From Micromonospora sp. WMMA1947 (GTDB lineage: Bacteria; Actinomycetota; Actinomycetes; Mycobacteriales; Micromonosporaceae): 64,000 nucleotides of DNA. The stretch spans positions 1,922,001-1,986,000 of the forward strand of contig NZ_CP114909.1 in the NCBI RefSeq assembly GCF_027497355.1. Direction: 5' to 3'. Positions 13,741 to 22,722 of this stretch are shown here, piece after piece (position 1 is the first letter of the stretch; each line of letters begins with the position of its first letter). The position numbers and the translations under genes were made by a program. The notes under the pieces were generated by a model. It worked only from the letters and a program-made list of their open reading frames with translations, was not told the origin of the DNA and searched no databases.

Positions 13741-16674
13741 TCAGCCCTCGACGACGAACCACTGGTACGTGGGGTCCGACTGGTTGCCGGCCTTGTCGAT
13801 CGCGTACACGGTCAGGGTGTGCCAGCCGGCCTCGGCCGGCGTGAGGGTGACCGAGGCGGAGCCGTCCGCACCCGCCGGCACGGTGACCTCCGGCGCGTAG
13901 TCGAACTGGTAGACGTACCTGTCCACGTCCGGCATGCCGGGGGTGAACGTGAAGACACCCGGCACGCCCGGACCGCCACCGGACCCGCCGATCGGGTAGG
14001 TCGTCGAGCTGACGCCCGGCGCGCTGCTGACCAGGAACGAGTAGCTCGTCTCCGGGGACAGCTCGCCGGACGCCGAGCGGGCCCGGACGGTGAGCGTGTT
14101 CCGGAAGGCCCGGTCCGGGGTGACGGTCAGCTCGGCGGCGGTGCCGTCGTTCACGTCGACGGTCTGCTCCGGCCCGCCGTTGAGCCGGTAGACGAACGCC
14201 ACGGTGTCCGGCAGGTCGGAGTGGAAGCGGAAGCCACCGGGCACACCGATGCCGCCGCTCGAACCCCACTCGCTGTACAGGTACGAGATGACCTGCGGCT
14301 GCGGATCCCGGACGGTGAACTGGTATTCGCGCTGCTCACTACGGGTGCCGTCGGCGGTCTCCGCGATCACCGTCAACTGGTGCCAGCCGGCCTGCTCCGG
14401 GGCCCAGGTGACGACGGCGGTCCCGTCGGCCCTCGCGTCGACAGTCGTCGTCTCCGCGCCCTGGAACGAGTAGTGGTACCGGACCACGTTCGACCGCTGC
14501 GGCGTGAAGGTGAAGGTCCCGGCGACGCCGGGCAGGCCGCTGCTGCCGTTCTCCGGATACTCCGCCGACTGGACCAGCGGGGCGTCGTTCACCAGGAACG
14601 TCCAGACCTGTTCCGGCGAGCGGGTGCCGTCCGCGGTGACCCCGACGACAGTGAGCGTGTGCTCCCCGCCCTCGGTGGGCGTCCAGCTCACCGTCGCCCG
14701 GTTGCCCGTCTCGACGCGCTGCTCGGCACCGTCGTCGAACCGGTAGAGGAAGGCCACCGTCTCCTCGACCTCCGAGGTGAACCGGAACTCGCCCGGCTGG
14801 CCCGGGCCCCCCATGGGCCAGTCACCCCGGTACGGGTCGCCGGAGACCGCGGGGCGCAGGTCCCGCACCCGGAAGGACCAGGTCGCCGGCTCGGACTCGG
14901 TGCCGTCGCGGCTCACGCTCCACACGGCGAGGTCGACCCAGCCCTCTTCGGTCGGGGTCCAGGTCACCGACGCGGTGCCGTCGCCGTTCGCGGCCACCGT
15001 GCCGGACTCGCCGTCGAAGTGGTAGCGGTAGCTGACCGTGTCGGGCAGGCGTGGGGTGAACGTGAAGACGCCTGGGATGCCCTGTCCGCCGCCGGAAATC
15101 CACTCCTCGTAGACGGTGGCCGTGATCTTCGGCTCGGTCAGCAGCTGGAACTCCCGGATGCCGGTGGCCTCCACGCCGCCGGCCGTCACGCTGGTGACGG
15201 TCAGGGTGCGGGAGCCGCCCCGGGTCGCGGTGACGGTGATCGCGGCGGAGCCGTCGGCGGCGGCCTCGACCGTCCGCTCCGGGTCGCCGTCCAGGCCGTA
15301 GCGGTAGCGCACCACCCCGTCCATCTGCGGACGCAGCTGGAACGTGGCAGGCACCCCGATCTCGCTCAGCCGTCCCTCGATGACCGGCGACACGTCCGCG
15401 GCGAGGAAGTCGTACACGGTGGTCGTCGAGCGGTTGCCGACCGCGTCCAGGCTCCACACCCGCAGGGTGTTCGGGCCGCTGCCCGGGGTGAGCGTGACGG
15501 TGGCCGTACCGCCCGTCCGGTCCGCGTCGATCGTCTTCTCACCGCCGGAGTCCAGCGAGTAGCCGTACCGCACCACGTCAGCGGCGCCGTTGGCGGTGAA
15601 GGTGAACTCGCCGGGCAGGGCCGGGTGCCACGCGCCGTCGTCGGGGAAGTCGGCCGACGTCACGGTGGGCGGCGTGGCCGGGCCACGGACGTCGAGGCGG
15701 AAGTAGCAGACCGGGCTCCACTCGCCGGTGGCCCGGCTGTCCGCCGCCCGCATCTGCCAGGCGTACGTCCGGTCGTGCTCGAACGGTGACGGATAGATGT
15801 GATCGAAGCGGCCGACGGCCCGCTGGCCGTCACGCGCGTAGTCGGTCTGCTCGATGCGTGCCTCCGGCTCGTCGACCGGCCAGACCGCGAAGGAGACGGT
15901 GAGATGGTCCGTGCCGCCGCCGTCGTTGCGGTCCCGGTCGTGCACCACTCCCGAAGGGACGGGATAGCGGATCACCTGGTACGGCTCGGCGGTGGTGCAC
16001 GCCGTGCCGTCGGTGCTCTGCAGGTCGGTGGGCACGCCGGGGCGGAAGTTGTAGTCGATCGAGATGCCGACCGTGGTGGCGTACTTCCGGGCCAGTGCCG
16101 GATCCCGCTCGGCGTCGGCGGGCAGCCGCAGGGAGAGGGTCAGCGTCGACCGGCCCTCGGCGAGCGCCTGGCGCAGCCCGTCGATCGCGTCGAACTCCAC
16201 CCGGGGCGCCGGGCAGACGGTCTGGTCGGTGAGCCGGCGGCTGTCGACCAGGCCCAGGTCGGCCGGCGGCTTCTGCCAGCTCGACTTGCCGGTGTACGCG
16301 GCGGTACGCCGCAACTCGATCTCCGGGCGCTTGGTGCAGTCTCCGCCGGCCGTCTCCTTCACGTCGAGGACGGCCGACCGGACGTCGGCTCCCCGGTAGC
16401 GGGAGATGTCGAACGTGAAGTAGGCGCGCGACGTGTGCGGGCGGCCCTTCGCGTCCGTCCAGGTGCCGACCGGCATGTCACCGGGCCGATCGATGTTGAT
16501 CTTAGTGGGTGAGTGCGAGTCGGTCCAAGCCCAGGAGGTGTTTCGCTCGTAGCGGATGTCGTACGCGGCCGCCGGCGCCGCGGTGGCGGCCACCGCCCCG
16601 GCCGCGACCACGATCGACAGCGCGGCGGCGAGCAGGCTTCGCCGACCGGTCCGACGTGGATTTCTGTCAGGCAT
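13741..16674 (-). CDS. Secreted protein with DNRLRE-like head and seven Ig-like repeats
   Basis: Exported protein of about 977 residues. An arginine-rich n-region (RRTGRRS), hydrophobic LLAAALSIVVAAGAVAA and an APAAA cleavage site form a signal peptide. The N-terminal domain (about 36-190) resembles actinobacterial DNRLRE beta-sandwiches (RAYFTFDISRYRGADV). After a short linker come seven repeats of about 90-95 residues, each with G-PG-FTF, V-RY-Y and a closing F-V strand, typical of extracellular Ig-like stalks. No catalytic domain, LPXTG or membrane anchor is visible, so a cell-surface or matrix role is only inferred. ATG at 16674; TTG at 16683 with AGGTGG upstream is an alternative. A strong terminator follows. 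Confidence 0.82.
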   Translation of the reverse strand: MPDRNPRRTGRRSLLAAALSIVVAAGAVAATAAPAAAYDIRYERNTSWAWTDSHSPTKINIDRPGDMPVGTWTDAKGRPHTSRAYFTFDISRYRGADVRSAVLDVKETAGGDCTKRPEIELRRTAAYTGKSSWQKPPADLGLVDSRRLTDQTVCPAPRVEFDAIDGLRQALAEGRSTLTLSLRLPADAERDPALARKYATTVGISIDYNFRPGVPTDLQSTDGTACTTAEPYQVIRYPVPSGVVHDRDRNDGGGTDHLTVSFAVWPVDEPEARIEQTDYARDGQRAVGRFDHIYPSPFEHDRTYAWQMRAADSRATGEWSPVCYFRLDVRGPATPPTVTSADFPDDGAWHPALPGEFTFTANGAADVVRYGYSLDSGGEKTIDADRTGGTATVTLTPGSGPNTLRVWSLDAVGNRSTTTVYDFLAADVSPVIEGRLSEIGVPATFQLRPQMDGVVRYRYGLDGDPERTVEAAADGSAAITVTATRGGSRTLTVTSVTAGGVEATGIREFQLLTEPKITATVYEEWISGGGQGIPGVFTFTPRLPDTVSYRYHFDGESGTVAANGDGTASVTWTPTEEGWVDLAVWSVSRDGTESEPATWSFRVRDLRPAVSGDPYRGDWPMGGPGQPGEFRFTSEVEETVAFLYRFDDGAEQRVETGNRATVSWTPTEGGEHTLTVVGVTADGTRSPEQVWTFLVNDAPLVQSAEYPENGSSGLPGVAGTFTFTPQRSNVVRYHYSFQGAETTTVDARADGTAVVTWAPEQAGWHQLTVIAETADGTRSEQREYQFTVRDPQPQVISYLYSEWGSSGGIGVPGGFRFHSDLPDTVAFVYRLNGGPEQTVDVNDGTAAELTVTPDRAFRNTLTVRARSASGELSPETSYSFLVSSAPGVSSTTYPIGGSGGGPGVPGVFTFTPGMPDVDRYVYQFDYAPEVTVPAGADGSASVTLTPAEAGWHTLTVYAIDKAGNQSDPTYQWFVVEG

Positions 16675-16831
16675 GAGGATCAAACCCCATCCACCTTTCC
16701 CGATGTCGCCCCGTGCTCGATCGACGGGGGCAGCGGATGCTACCCAGACGGGCGGACATCGGGCGATCCCGATTTGGGACCGACGGAGCACATCGGACGA
16801 TCGGCGGTGCAGGTCGAGCCGTCCGGCGGGG

Positions 16832-17278
16832 TCAGGCGCGGCGGTGCACCAGGCGGCCGGCGACCACTGTGGCCAGGCAGGAGCCGTCCGCGTCGAACAC
16901 GGCGAGGTCGGCCCGCCCGCCGGTCACCATTGCGGGTGGCCGGGCGGCAGGCAGCACCGCCACGTCGTTGCGAGCGGCGGCGGACCGCAGCGCCGGATCG
17001 GCCACGTGCTCCTCGACCACCACGGCGACGCCGAGCCGGAACAGCGCGTGCACCCGCTCGCGGGGCGTGGGCGCCGGAGGCAACGGGCCGTCGTGCACGA
17101 GCGCCGGCCCGAGCGTGCCGGCCCACCGCCGCACCCGCACCCCCGGGTACGCGCCGGGAAGCTCGTCGGTCGGCACGATCGCCTCGACGCGGTCACCGTC
17201 GACCACGACGGCCAGCCCGGCGCGGGGCGGATCGTCGACTGTCAGCCGCAGCAGGTCGGCGGCGTGGACGGTACGCAC
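16832..17278 (-). CDS. Imidazolonepropionase-like composite-domain protein
   Basis: Protein of 148 residues resembling only the beta-sandwich part of amidohydrolases: an N-terminal AADLLRL...LAVVVDGDRVEAIVP stretch and a C-terminal RADLAVFDADGSCLATVVAG stretch are the halves that normally flank a metal-dependent hydrolase barrel. The barrel and its HxH motif are absent, so it is probably not an active amidohydrolase. The GTG start lies 2 nt after the stop of the SGNH hydrolase gene, so the two are co-translated; I would look for a joint role. Function unknown. Confidence 0.7.
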   Translation of the reverse strand: MRTVHAADLLRLTVDDPPRAGLAVVVDGDRVEAIVPTDELPGAYPGVRVRRWAGTLGPALVHDGPLPPAPTPRERVHALFRLGVAVVVEEHVADPALRSAAARNDVAVLPAARPPAMVTGGRADLAVFDADGSCLATVVAGRLVHRRA

Positions 17279-17280
17279 GC

Positions 17281-18051
17281 TCAGTCGCGCTCGACCGGCC
17301 CGAGCACCGGCCGCTTCGCGGTGACGAAGTCGCCGGAGGACCGCCCGGTCAGCCGGCGCCTGATCCACGGTGCCAGGTGCTTGCCGGCCCAGCGCAGGTC
17401 GGCCGCGCGCGCGGCGAGCCACGGGCTGGGCGCCGGGTGCGGCGGGACCAGCAGCCACTCTTCGTCGCAGCCGACGCCGAGCGCGGTGAGCACCTGCGCG
17501 GCGACCCGGCGGTGGCCCGCCGCCGACAGGTGAATCCGGTCGGTGCTCCAAAGGAGCGGGTTGAGGTAGGTGTCGTCGGAGTAGAGGTCGACCAGGATCG
17601 CGCCGTGCCGCTCGGCCACCTCGCCGACCACCCGGTTGAGCAGCGTCACGCGCGGCGCCATCAGCCGCTGGCCGGGCAGCCGGGACATCACGTCGGCGAA
17701 CCGGAACAGCACCACGTCGCTGCCGCCGGAGCGCAGCCGTTGCACCACCGAGTCGAAGCGGGGGACGAACGCGTCCGGGTCGAAGCTGCGGCGCAGCACG
17801 TCGTTGCCGCCGGCCGCGAAGCTGATCAGGTCGGGCTTCATGGCCAGCGCGGACGGCACCTGCTCGGCCACCACGTTCGGGAACAGCCGGCCGCGGATGG
17901 CCAGGTTGGCGTACCCGAAGTCGGGCCCGGCCTCGACGGCGAGGCGGGTGGCGACCAGGTCGGCCCAGCCCCGGTAGCTGCCGTCCGGATATGCGTCGTC
18001 CATGCCCTCGGTGAAGCTGTCGCCCACCGCCACGTAGCTGCGCCAGCGCAC
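17281..18051 (-). CDS. SGNH/GDSL-family hydrolase
   Basis: Esterase/lipase-type hydrolase of 256 residues, without a clear signal peptide and thus probably cytoplasmic. Conserved blocks: VAVGDSFTEGMDD (block I, catalytic serine, about residues 7-19), AAGGNDVLR (block III, about 83-91) and DRIHLSAAGH (block V, Asp and His, about 176-185). A basic C-terminal tail (WIRRRLTGRSSGDFVTAKRP) follows the catalytic domain. GTG at 18051 is preceded by GAGGGG about 6 nt upstream. The next gene starts 2 nt after its stop. Substrate unknown. Confidence 0.9.
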   Translation of the reverse strand: MRWRSYVAVGDSFTEGMDDAYPDGSYRGWADLVATRLAVEAGPDFGYANLAIRGRLFPNVVAEQVPSALAMKPDLISFAAGGNDVLRRSFDPDAFVPRFDSVVQRLRSGGSDVVLFRFADVMSRLPGQRLMAPRVTLLNRVVGEVAERHGAILVDLYSDDTYLNPLLWSTDRIHLSAAGHRRVAAQVLTALGVGCDEEWLLVPPHPAPSPWLAARAADLRWAGKHLAPWIRRRLTGRSSGDFVTAKRPVLGPVERD

Positions 18052-18305
18052 GGCGCCCCCCTCAGACGTTCCGGCAGAAGTGCGTCGCACAGTCTGTCAC
18101 CGCGCGGACCGGTCCCGCTGGCCCTGAACCCCCGACGTGGCGGATGTCTCGACGTCCTGTTCACGACAGCCGCCCCACGGGACAAAAGCCCCGACACGTC
18201 CGGGCGGGCCACAATCCGTCGGCCGGAACGGGGATGATGGCTGCCGTCATCCGGCTGTGCGAAACCGTCCGGCCGGTCCCGCACCCGGCACGAGCGAGGA
18301 ACCAC

Positions 18306-19790
18306 ATGACGCAGGGGCACCCACCGGCAGCAGGCTGGCCACCGCCCGGCAATGCCGATCCCCGGTACGGCGCGGCACCGCCGCCCGGGCAGCCGACGCC
18401 GTGGGGGCCGCCGCCCCCGGCGCCGAAGTCCCGCCGTGGGCTCTGGATCGGCCTCGCGGCGGGCGCGCTCGCGCTGGCGCTCTGCGCCGGCACTGCGGTC
18501 GGCGTCGGGCTGGGCCTGCGCGGTGACGACGAGGACGGCCCGGCGCCGAAGGCGGCAGCCGGAGCGAACGGTGTCACCGTCACGGACGCCGAGCTGGCCG
18601 CCCTGCTCGACCGGCACAGCAAGGCGCTCGCGGCGAAGGACCTGGACGGCTACCTGGCCGCGTTCGACCCGGACCGCAAGGATCTGATCGCCGGGCAGAC
18701 CCAGCTCTTCCGCAACCTCATGAAGTTGCCGCTGTCGGTGGCCCGCTACGAGATGCTCGAGAAGCAGGGCCGGGTGAGCGACGCCTTCGGGCAGGGCGTC
18801 ACGTTCCAGCTCGACGTCTCGTTCGTGCACCAGCTGGACGGCTTCGACCTGGCACCGGTCGCCGAGTGGTACCGGTGGACGATCGTCCGCGCCGGCAAGG
18901 ACGCGCCGATCCGGGTCGTGGCGGTCACCGGAGCGTCGGCCGGTGGCAACGGCGACTCGAAGACCGTCTACTACCCCGGGCCGTGGGACAAGTGGCGGGA
19001 CATTCATGTCGAGCGGACCGCGTACGCCCTGATCATCACCGACGCGGCCCGGGCCGACCTGGCGGTGCGGTACGCCCTCGCCGTCGACAGGTCGGTGACG
19101 GACAGCCTCGCCGTGTGGCGGGCCAACGCGCCGCCCGAGCCGATGACTGACAAGTTCGTCGTCACGTTCGCCGCGGGCAAGGACGAGATGACCTCGCTCT
19201 ACCGGATCGGCACCGAGAAGGCCACCGAGGCGGGCTACTCGGTGGGCATGGTCGCGGCCGAGCGCAAGAACGGCAAGGCCACGATCGGCGGGACCCGCAT
19301 CGTGGTGGACACCACCGATCGCTACTTCACCCGCTCCGGTGGCGACAACGACGCCCGCATGGTGTTGCGGCACGAGATGGCGCACTCGCTGATGACGCTC
19401 CGCACCGACCTGACCGCCGTGGACGAGTTCAGCAAGCTCGACGAGTGGGTGGTCGAAGGCTTCGCCGAGTACATCGCCTTCAGCGGCCGTCCGCTGACCG
19501 CCAGCGCGCGCACCGCGCCGTCCCTGCAGTTGGTCCGCAACGGCTGGAACGGCAAGCTGCCCGGCAACAGCGACTGGGACAACCCCGGAATGCTGACCTT
19601 CCACTACTGGCTCGGGCACACCGCCATGACCCACCTCGCCGACAAGCACGGTGAGCCGAAACTGTTCCGCTTCGTCGAGGCGGTCTACGCCGGCACCCCG
19701 ACCGACCGTGCCGCCCGGGACGTGCTCGGCGTGTCGCTCGACGACTTCCAGGCCGGCTGGGCCGACTACGTCCGCGCGCAGGCGGGCTGA
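18306..19790 (+). CDS. Membrane-anchored gluzincin-type metallopeptidase
   Basis: Protein of 494 residues with a 42-residue proline/glycine-rich cytoplasmic N-terminus, one membrane helix (LWIGLAAGALALALCAGTAV, about 46-65) and an extracytoplasmic domain. RHEMAHSL (about 355-362) is an HEXXH zinc motif, and EGFAEYIAF some 28 residues later supplies the third ligand Glu, the gluzincin (M1-like) arrangement. The preceding domain resembles an NTF2-like fold. It probably acts as a cell-surface zinc protease. ATG at 18306 has GAGGA 6 nt upstream. The propeller protein gene follows after 19 nt with the same N-terminal architecture, suggesting they work together. Confidence 0.8.
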   Translation: MTQGHPPAAGWPPPGNADPRYGAAPPPGQPTPWGPPPPAPKSRRGLWIGLAAGALALALCAGTAVGVGLGLRGDDEDGPAPKAAAGANGVTVTDAELAALLDRHSKALAAKDLDGYLAAFDPDRKDLIAGQTQLFRNLMKLPLSVARYEMLEKQGRVSDAFGQGVTFQLDVSFVHQLDGFDLAPVAEWYRWTIVRAGKDAPIRVVAVTGASAGGNGDSKTVYYPGPWDKWRDIHVERTAYALIITDAARADLAVRYALAVDRSVTDSLAVWRANAPPEPMTDKFVVTFAAGKDEMTSLYRIGTEKATEAGYSVGMVAAERKNGKATIGGTRIVVDTTDRYFTRSGGDNDARMVLRHEMAHSLMTLRTDLTAVDEFSKLDEWVVEGFAEYIAFSGRPLTASARTAPSLQLVRNGWNGKLPGNSDWDNPGMLTFHYWLGHTAMTHLADKHGEPKLFRFVEAVYAGTPTDRAARDVLGVSLDDFQAGWADYVRAQAG

Positions 19791-19809
19791 CGGGAACGGG
19801 AGACGACCG

Positions 19810-21213
19810 ATGACCTATCAGCACCAGCAGTACCCGCCGCCCGCGTACCCGCCGGTGGTCCGGCCGGGTCCGGCCGGTGCGCCGCCGACGGCGCCGAAGC
19901 GGCGCGGGCGCGTCGCGTTGCTGGTGGCCGGTGGCCTGGTGGCGGTGCTCGCGGTCGCGGCCGGTACCGCCTACGGCGTGTCCCGGCTGGTCGGCGGCGG
20001 TGACGACGACGGGCGGAAGCTGCGCACCGCGTGGGTGCTCGACTTCCCGGAACTCCAGCGCAACGGGCTGAAGACGTACGACGGGCAGGACATGTTCGGC
20101 GCCTGGCTGGTCGGTGACGCGGTGGTCCGGGCCCAGCCGGACGGCATCATCGCCTACCGGCTCGGCGACGGCGGCCAGGTGTGGGGCGTGCCCGCGCCGC
20201 AGGCGTCCTCGCTGTGCGCGGCCGCGCAGACGCTCGCCGAAGGGCGGGGCGTGGTGGCGCTCGGTTCCGCCGACTCCTGCGACACGCTCGTCGGTTTCGA
20301 CGCGGCCGGCGGCACGCAGACGTGGCGGGCGACGTTCCCTGTCGAACGCCGGACGGGCCGGTCCGAGATCGTCGCCCCGGACCTGTCCGTGGCCGCCGGG
20401 CAGGTGGTCGTGCGCAGCGGCGAGAGCGTCCTCGGCTACGCGCTGGCCGACGGCAAGCGGCTGTGGCAGACCGACGCCGACCGGCTGCTGCCCGGCCGCG
20501 ACTGCCGCCTGACCGACGCGCAGGCCGCCGGGGACCAGGCGGTGGTCACCGCGCTGTGCGACGGCGACCGGGGTGCGCTGCTCGGCCTGGACCCGGCCAC
20601 CGGCAAGCCGCGCTGGCAGCAGCAACTGCCGGCCACGCAGCAGAGCGACGGGGTGCTGAGCGTCGACCCGCTGGTCAGCTTGCCCGGCCTCAACACCGAG
20701 ACGTTCGTCGCGCGCGACGCCACCGGCAAGGCGCGGGCCACGTTCGGCAACCCCGTCGACGGTACGCGGTTCAGCGACCTGCCGGTCAACCGCTCCAACA
20801 CGGTGAGCGGCCCGGGGATCAGGCCGTACCTGGCCGACGCGGACACGCTGTACCTGCCCACCGAGGCTTCTCCGGTGGGCGACAAGATGCGCCAGGCCAA
20901 CCAGGTGGTGGCGATCGACCTGGCCACCGGGAAGCGGCGCTGGGTGTCGGCCGGGCACACCGACAGCGAGGTGGAACTCGTCCGCCTCGACGGGCAGGGC
21001 CTGCTGGCGTGGGAGGTGGGCGACCGGCGGGACCTCGCCCCGCGGCTGGTCCGGATCGACCCGGCCACCGGCGCGGTGACGGTGGTGGCCGAGGCGCCGC
21101 TGTCGGCCGGCACCGAGGGCAGCGACGCGAAGGTGCTGGAGCGCGACGGCACCGTGGTGCTGGTGCCGTGGAAGCAGGTCACCGCGGACGCGGCGATCAC
21201 CGTGCTGCGCTGA
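19810..21213 (+). CDS. Membrane-anchored PQQ-like beta-propeller protein
   Basis: Protein of 467 residues. Proline-rich cytoplasmic tail (about 1-30), one membrane helix (RVALLVAGGLVAVLAVAAGT, about 34-53), then an extracytoplasmic propeller with blade signatures such as GFDAAGGTQTWRA, GYALADGKRLWQT, GLDPATGKPRWQQ and AIDLATGKRRWVS. Blades of this type occur in PQQ-dependent enzymes and BamB-like scaffolds; the cofactor residues of quinoprotein dehydrogenases are not visible, so a scaffold or sensor role is more likely. It follows the metallopeptidase gene by 19 nt, presumably one operon. The 3' end meets a convergent gene only 12 nt later. Confidence 0.8.
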   Translation: MTYQHQQYPPPAYPPVVRPGPAGAPPTAPKRRGRVALLVAGGLVAVLAVAAGTAYGVSRLVGGGDDDGRKLRTAWVLDFPELQRNGLKTYDGQDMFGAWLVGDAVVRAQPDGIIAYRLGDGGQVWGVPAPQASSLCAAAQTLAEGRGVVALGSADSCDTLVGFDAAGGTQTWRATFPVERRTGRSEIVAPDLSVAAGQVVVRSGESVLGYALADGKRLWQTDADRLLPGRDCRLTDAQAAGDQAVVTALCDGDRGALLGLDPATGKPRWQQQLPATQQSDGVLSVDPLVSLPGLNTETFVARDATGKARATFGNPVDGTRFSDLPVNRSNTVSGPGIRPYLADADTLYLPTEASPVGDKMRQANQVVAIDLATGKRRWVSAGHTDSEVELVRLDGQGLLAWEVGDRRDLAPRLVRIDPATGAVTVVAEAPLSAGTEGSDAKVLERDGTVVLVPWKQVTADAAITVLR

Positions 21214-21225
21214 GCAGCGGCGGCG

Positions 21226-21741
21226 TCAGCAGTCGAAGACCGACCAGCAGATGTCGTTGCGCAGCCGCTGGTCGTCCAGGACCAGCTCGCGGATCTCGGC
21301 CGGGAGCTGGTCGCGCTGCCACCGGCACTCGGCCCGCCCGGCCGCCTCGCCGAGGCCGGCGGGCGCCGCCGCGCGTACCGCCTTGATCGCGTACGCGGCG
21401 GCGCCGAGTTCGTGGGCGGCCACGTGGGCCACGACGGCGGCCTGACCGGCGGCGTACGCGGCGTTGCGCGCTGCCCCGCGCAGGTCACGGGCCGCGCCCA
21501 TGGCGTGCCCGCCCGCCGCACGCGCCTCCATCATGCGGACCTCGCCCCGCACCCAGGCACGGGCGTGCGCGATCGCCTCACGCGGGCGGTTGTCGTCCGG
21601 CCGGACCGCCTCGAACAGGCCGAGGACGTGCTCGGCGCAGGTGGCGGCCCAGAGCGCCAGCAGGTGGTGGTGCTCGTCGGTGAGCGTGCCGCCCCGGCGG
21701 ATCGTGACGAACCGGGGATCGCGGACCTTCGGCAGGATCAC
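21226..21741 (-). CDS. Imm-5-like domain protein A
   Basis: Alanine-rich helical protein of 171 residues of the type often labelled putative immunity protein. It shares with its neighbour the layout LFEAVRPDDNRPREAIAHAR (about 42-61), then alternating AA-rich helices. It is last in a three-gene minus-strand operon; its ATG overlaps the preceding stop (ATGA). No toxin gene is adjacent, so the immunity label rests on family resemblance only. Two paralogous copies side by side suggest a heterodimer or duplication. Confidence 0.7.
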   Translation of the reverse strand: MILPKVRDPRFVTIRRGGTLTDEHHHLLALWAATCAEHVLGLFEAVRPDDNRPREAIAHARAWVRGEVRMMEARAAGGHAMGAARDLRGAARNAAYAAGQAAVVAHVAAHELGAAAYAIKAVRAAAPAGLGEAAGRAECRWQRDQLPAEIRELVLDDQRLRNDICWSVFDC

Positions 21742-22295
21742 GAGGTGGCCTCCGGTCCGGCGGCGCCCCGGCGCAGGTCGTGGTCCAGTGTGCTCATCAG
21801 CCGGGCGACCCGGCTGCCGCCGCCGGTCAGCGGCGGATAGCGGCGCAGCACGTCGACCAGCACTGGCGTGGCGAGTCGCCGGTACCGGTCCAGCGTCGCC
21901 TGCCCGACGGTCTCGTCACCGCCGGCCTCCAGTTCGGCGACGCGCGCGGCGTTGGCGGCGGCCCGCAGGATGTGCCCGACCTGGGTGGCCTTCGCGATCG
22001 GGTGCAGGTACGCGGCTGCGGCGGCGTCACCGGCGGCCCGGGCGGCCAGGCGCGCGGGCTCGGTGGGCGCGGCCCGGGCGGCCCGGTGCGCGTCGAGCGA
22101 CGCGACCCGCTGGAGTTTCGTCCGGGCGGCCCCACGCGCGAACGTCCACGCCGCGTCGACAGCCGCGCGGGGACGCGGATCGCCGGGAACCGCCCGCTCG
22201 TAGACCGGGAGGACGTCCTCCGCGTGCCGGACCGCGTACCGCGCCACCTCGCGCAACTCGTCCGTCGTCAGGTCGAAGTCCCCGGGCGCAGTCAT
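21738..22295 (-). CDS. Imm-5-like domain protein B
   Basis: Helical alanine-rich protein of 185 residues. LTTDELREVARYAVRHAED (about 9-27) followed by VYERAVPGDPRPRAAVDAAW (about 30-49) is the hallmark of the Imm-5-like family. Overlaps by 4 bp with both neighbours (ATGA at each junction), showing tight translational coupling. The operon is divergent from an XRE regulator/DUF397 pair with about 95 bp between them, so it is probably controlled by that regulator. Biochemical activity unknown. Confidence 0.72.
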   Translation of the reverse strand: MTAPGDFDLTTDELREVARYAVRHAEDVLPVYERAVPGDPRPRAAVDAAWTFARGAARTKLQRVASLDAHRAARAAPTEPARLAARAAGDAAAAAYLHPIAKATQVGHILRAAANAARVAELEAGGDETVGQATLDRYRRLATPVLVDVLRRYPPLTGGGSRVARLMSTLDHDLRRGAAGPEATS

Positions 22296-22627
22296 GTCGC
22301 GGGCATCGTATCGGTGATGCCCCGCCGGTACGGGCCCCAGCCGACGAACCGCTCGAACAGCTCGCGCGGGGTCGGCCCGTCGTGCGGATTGAGGCGGAAC
22401 AGGTCGTGCGTGGCCTCGTGGTAGAGCCCGGACAGGTAGACAGCCAGGTCGACGGGGTGGTCCGCGTACTCGACCTTGAGCAGCAGGCGCGCCTGGGCAC
22501 AGGGCCACGGTCCGCCACAGGCGCGGCACAGCCAGAGCGGCCGGATCGGCAGGTGGGCCGGGTGGTCCGGCGGGTAGGGGCGGGGCCGATCGGGGTACGG
22601 CCCGAGCCGCGGTACGGGAAGGTTCAT
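22292..22627 (-). CDS. Small cysteine-containing conserved protein
   Basis: Hypothetical protein of about 111 residues. LWLCRACGGPWPC (near residue 32) has a C-X2-C-X6-C arrangement and may bind metal; the rest is helical. Its stop overlaps the next gene (ATGA). First gene of the three-gene operon opposite the XRE/DUF397 pair; this type of protein is typically found beside such regulators. The start is uncertain: ATG at 22627, ATG at 22636 and GTG at 22648 all lack a clear ribosome site. I do not assign a function. Confidence 0.6.
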   Translation of the reverse strand: MNLPVPRLGPYPDRPRPYPPDHPAHLPIRPLWLCRACGGPWPCAQARLLLKVEYADHPVDLAVYLSGLYHEATHDLFRLNPHDGPTPRELFERFVGWGPYRRGITDTMPAT

Positions 22628-22722
22628 GCGTGACATTCTGCTGACCACACCACTACGCTCGGAAGCCGTCGCGGCCGGTCCGGGAACCGGCCGGGGGACC
22701 GGCGGCGGACTGGGGAGGACGT

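Noticed and set aside
16699..16763. Inverted repeat CCCGATGTC/GACATCGGG upstream of the secreted repeat protein
   Set aside because: Only 9-bp arms with a 47-nt interior; no second copy and no clear role, so not listed as a feature.
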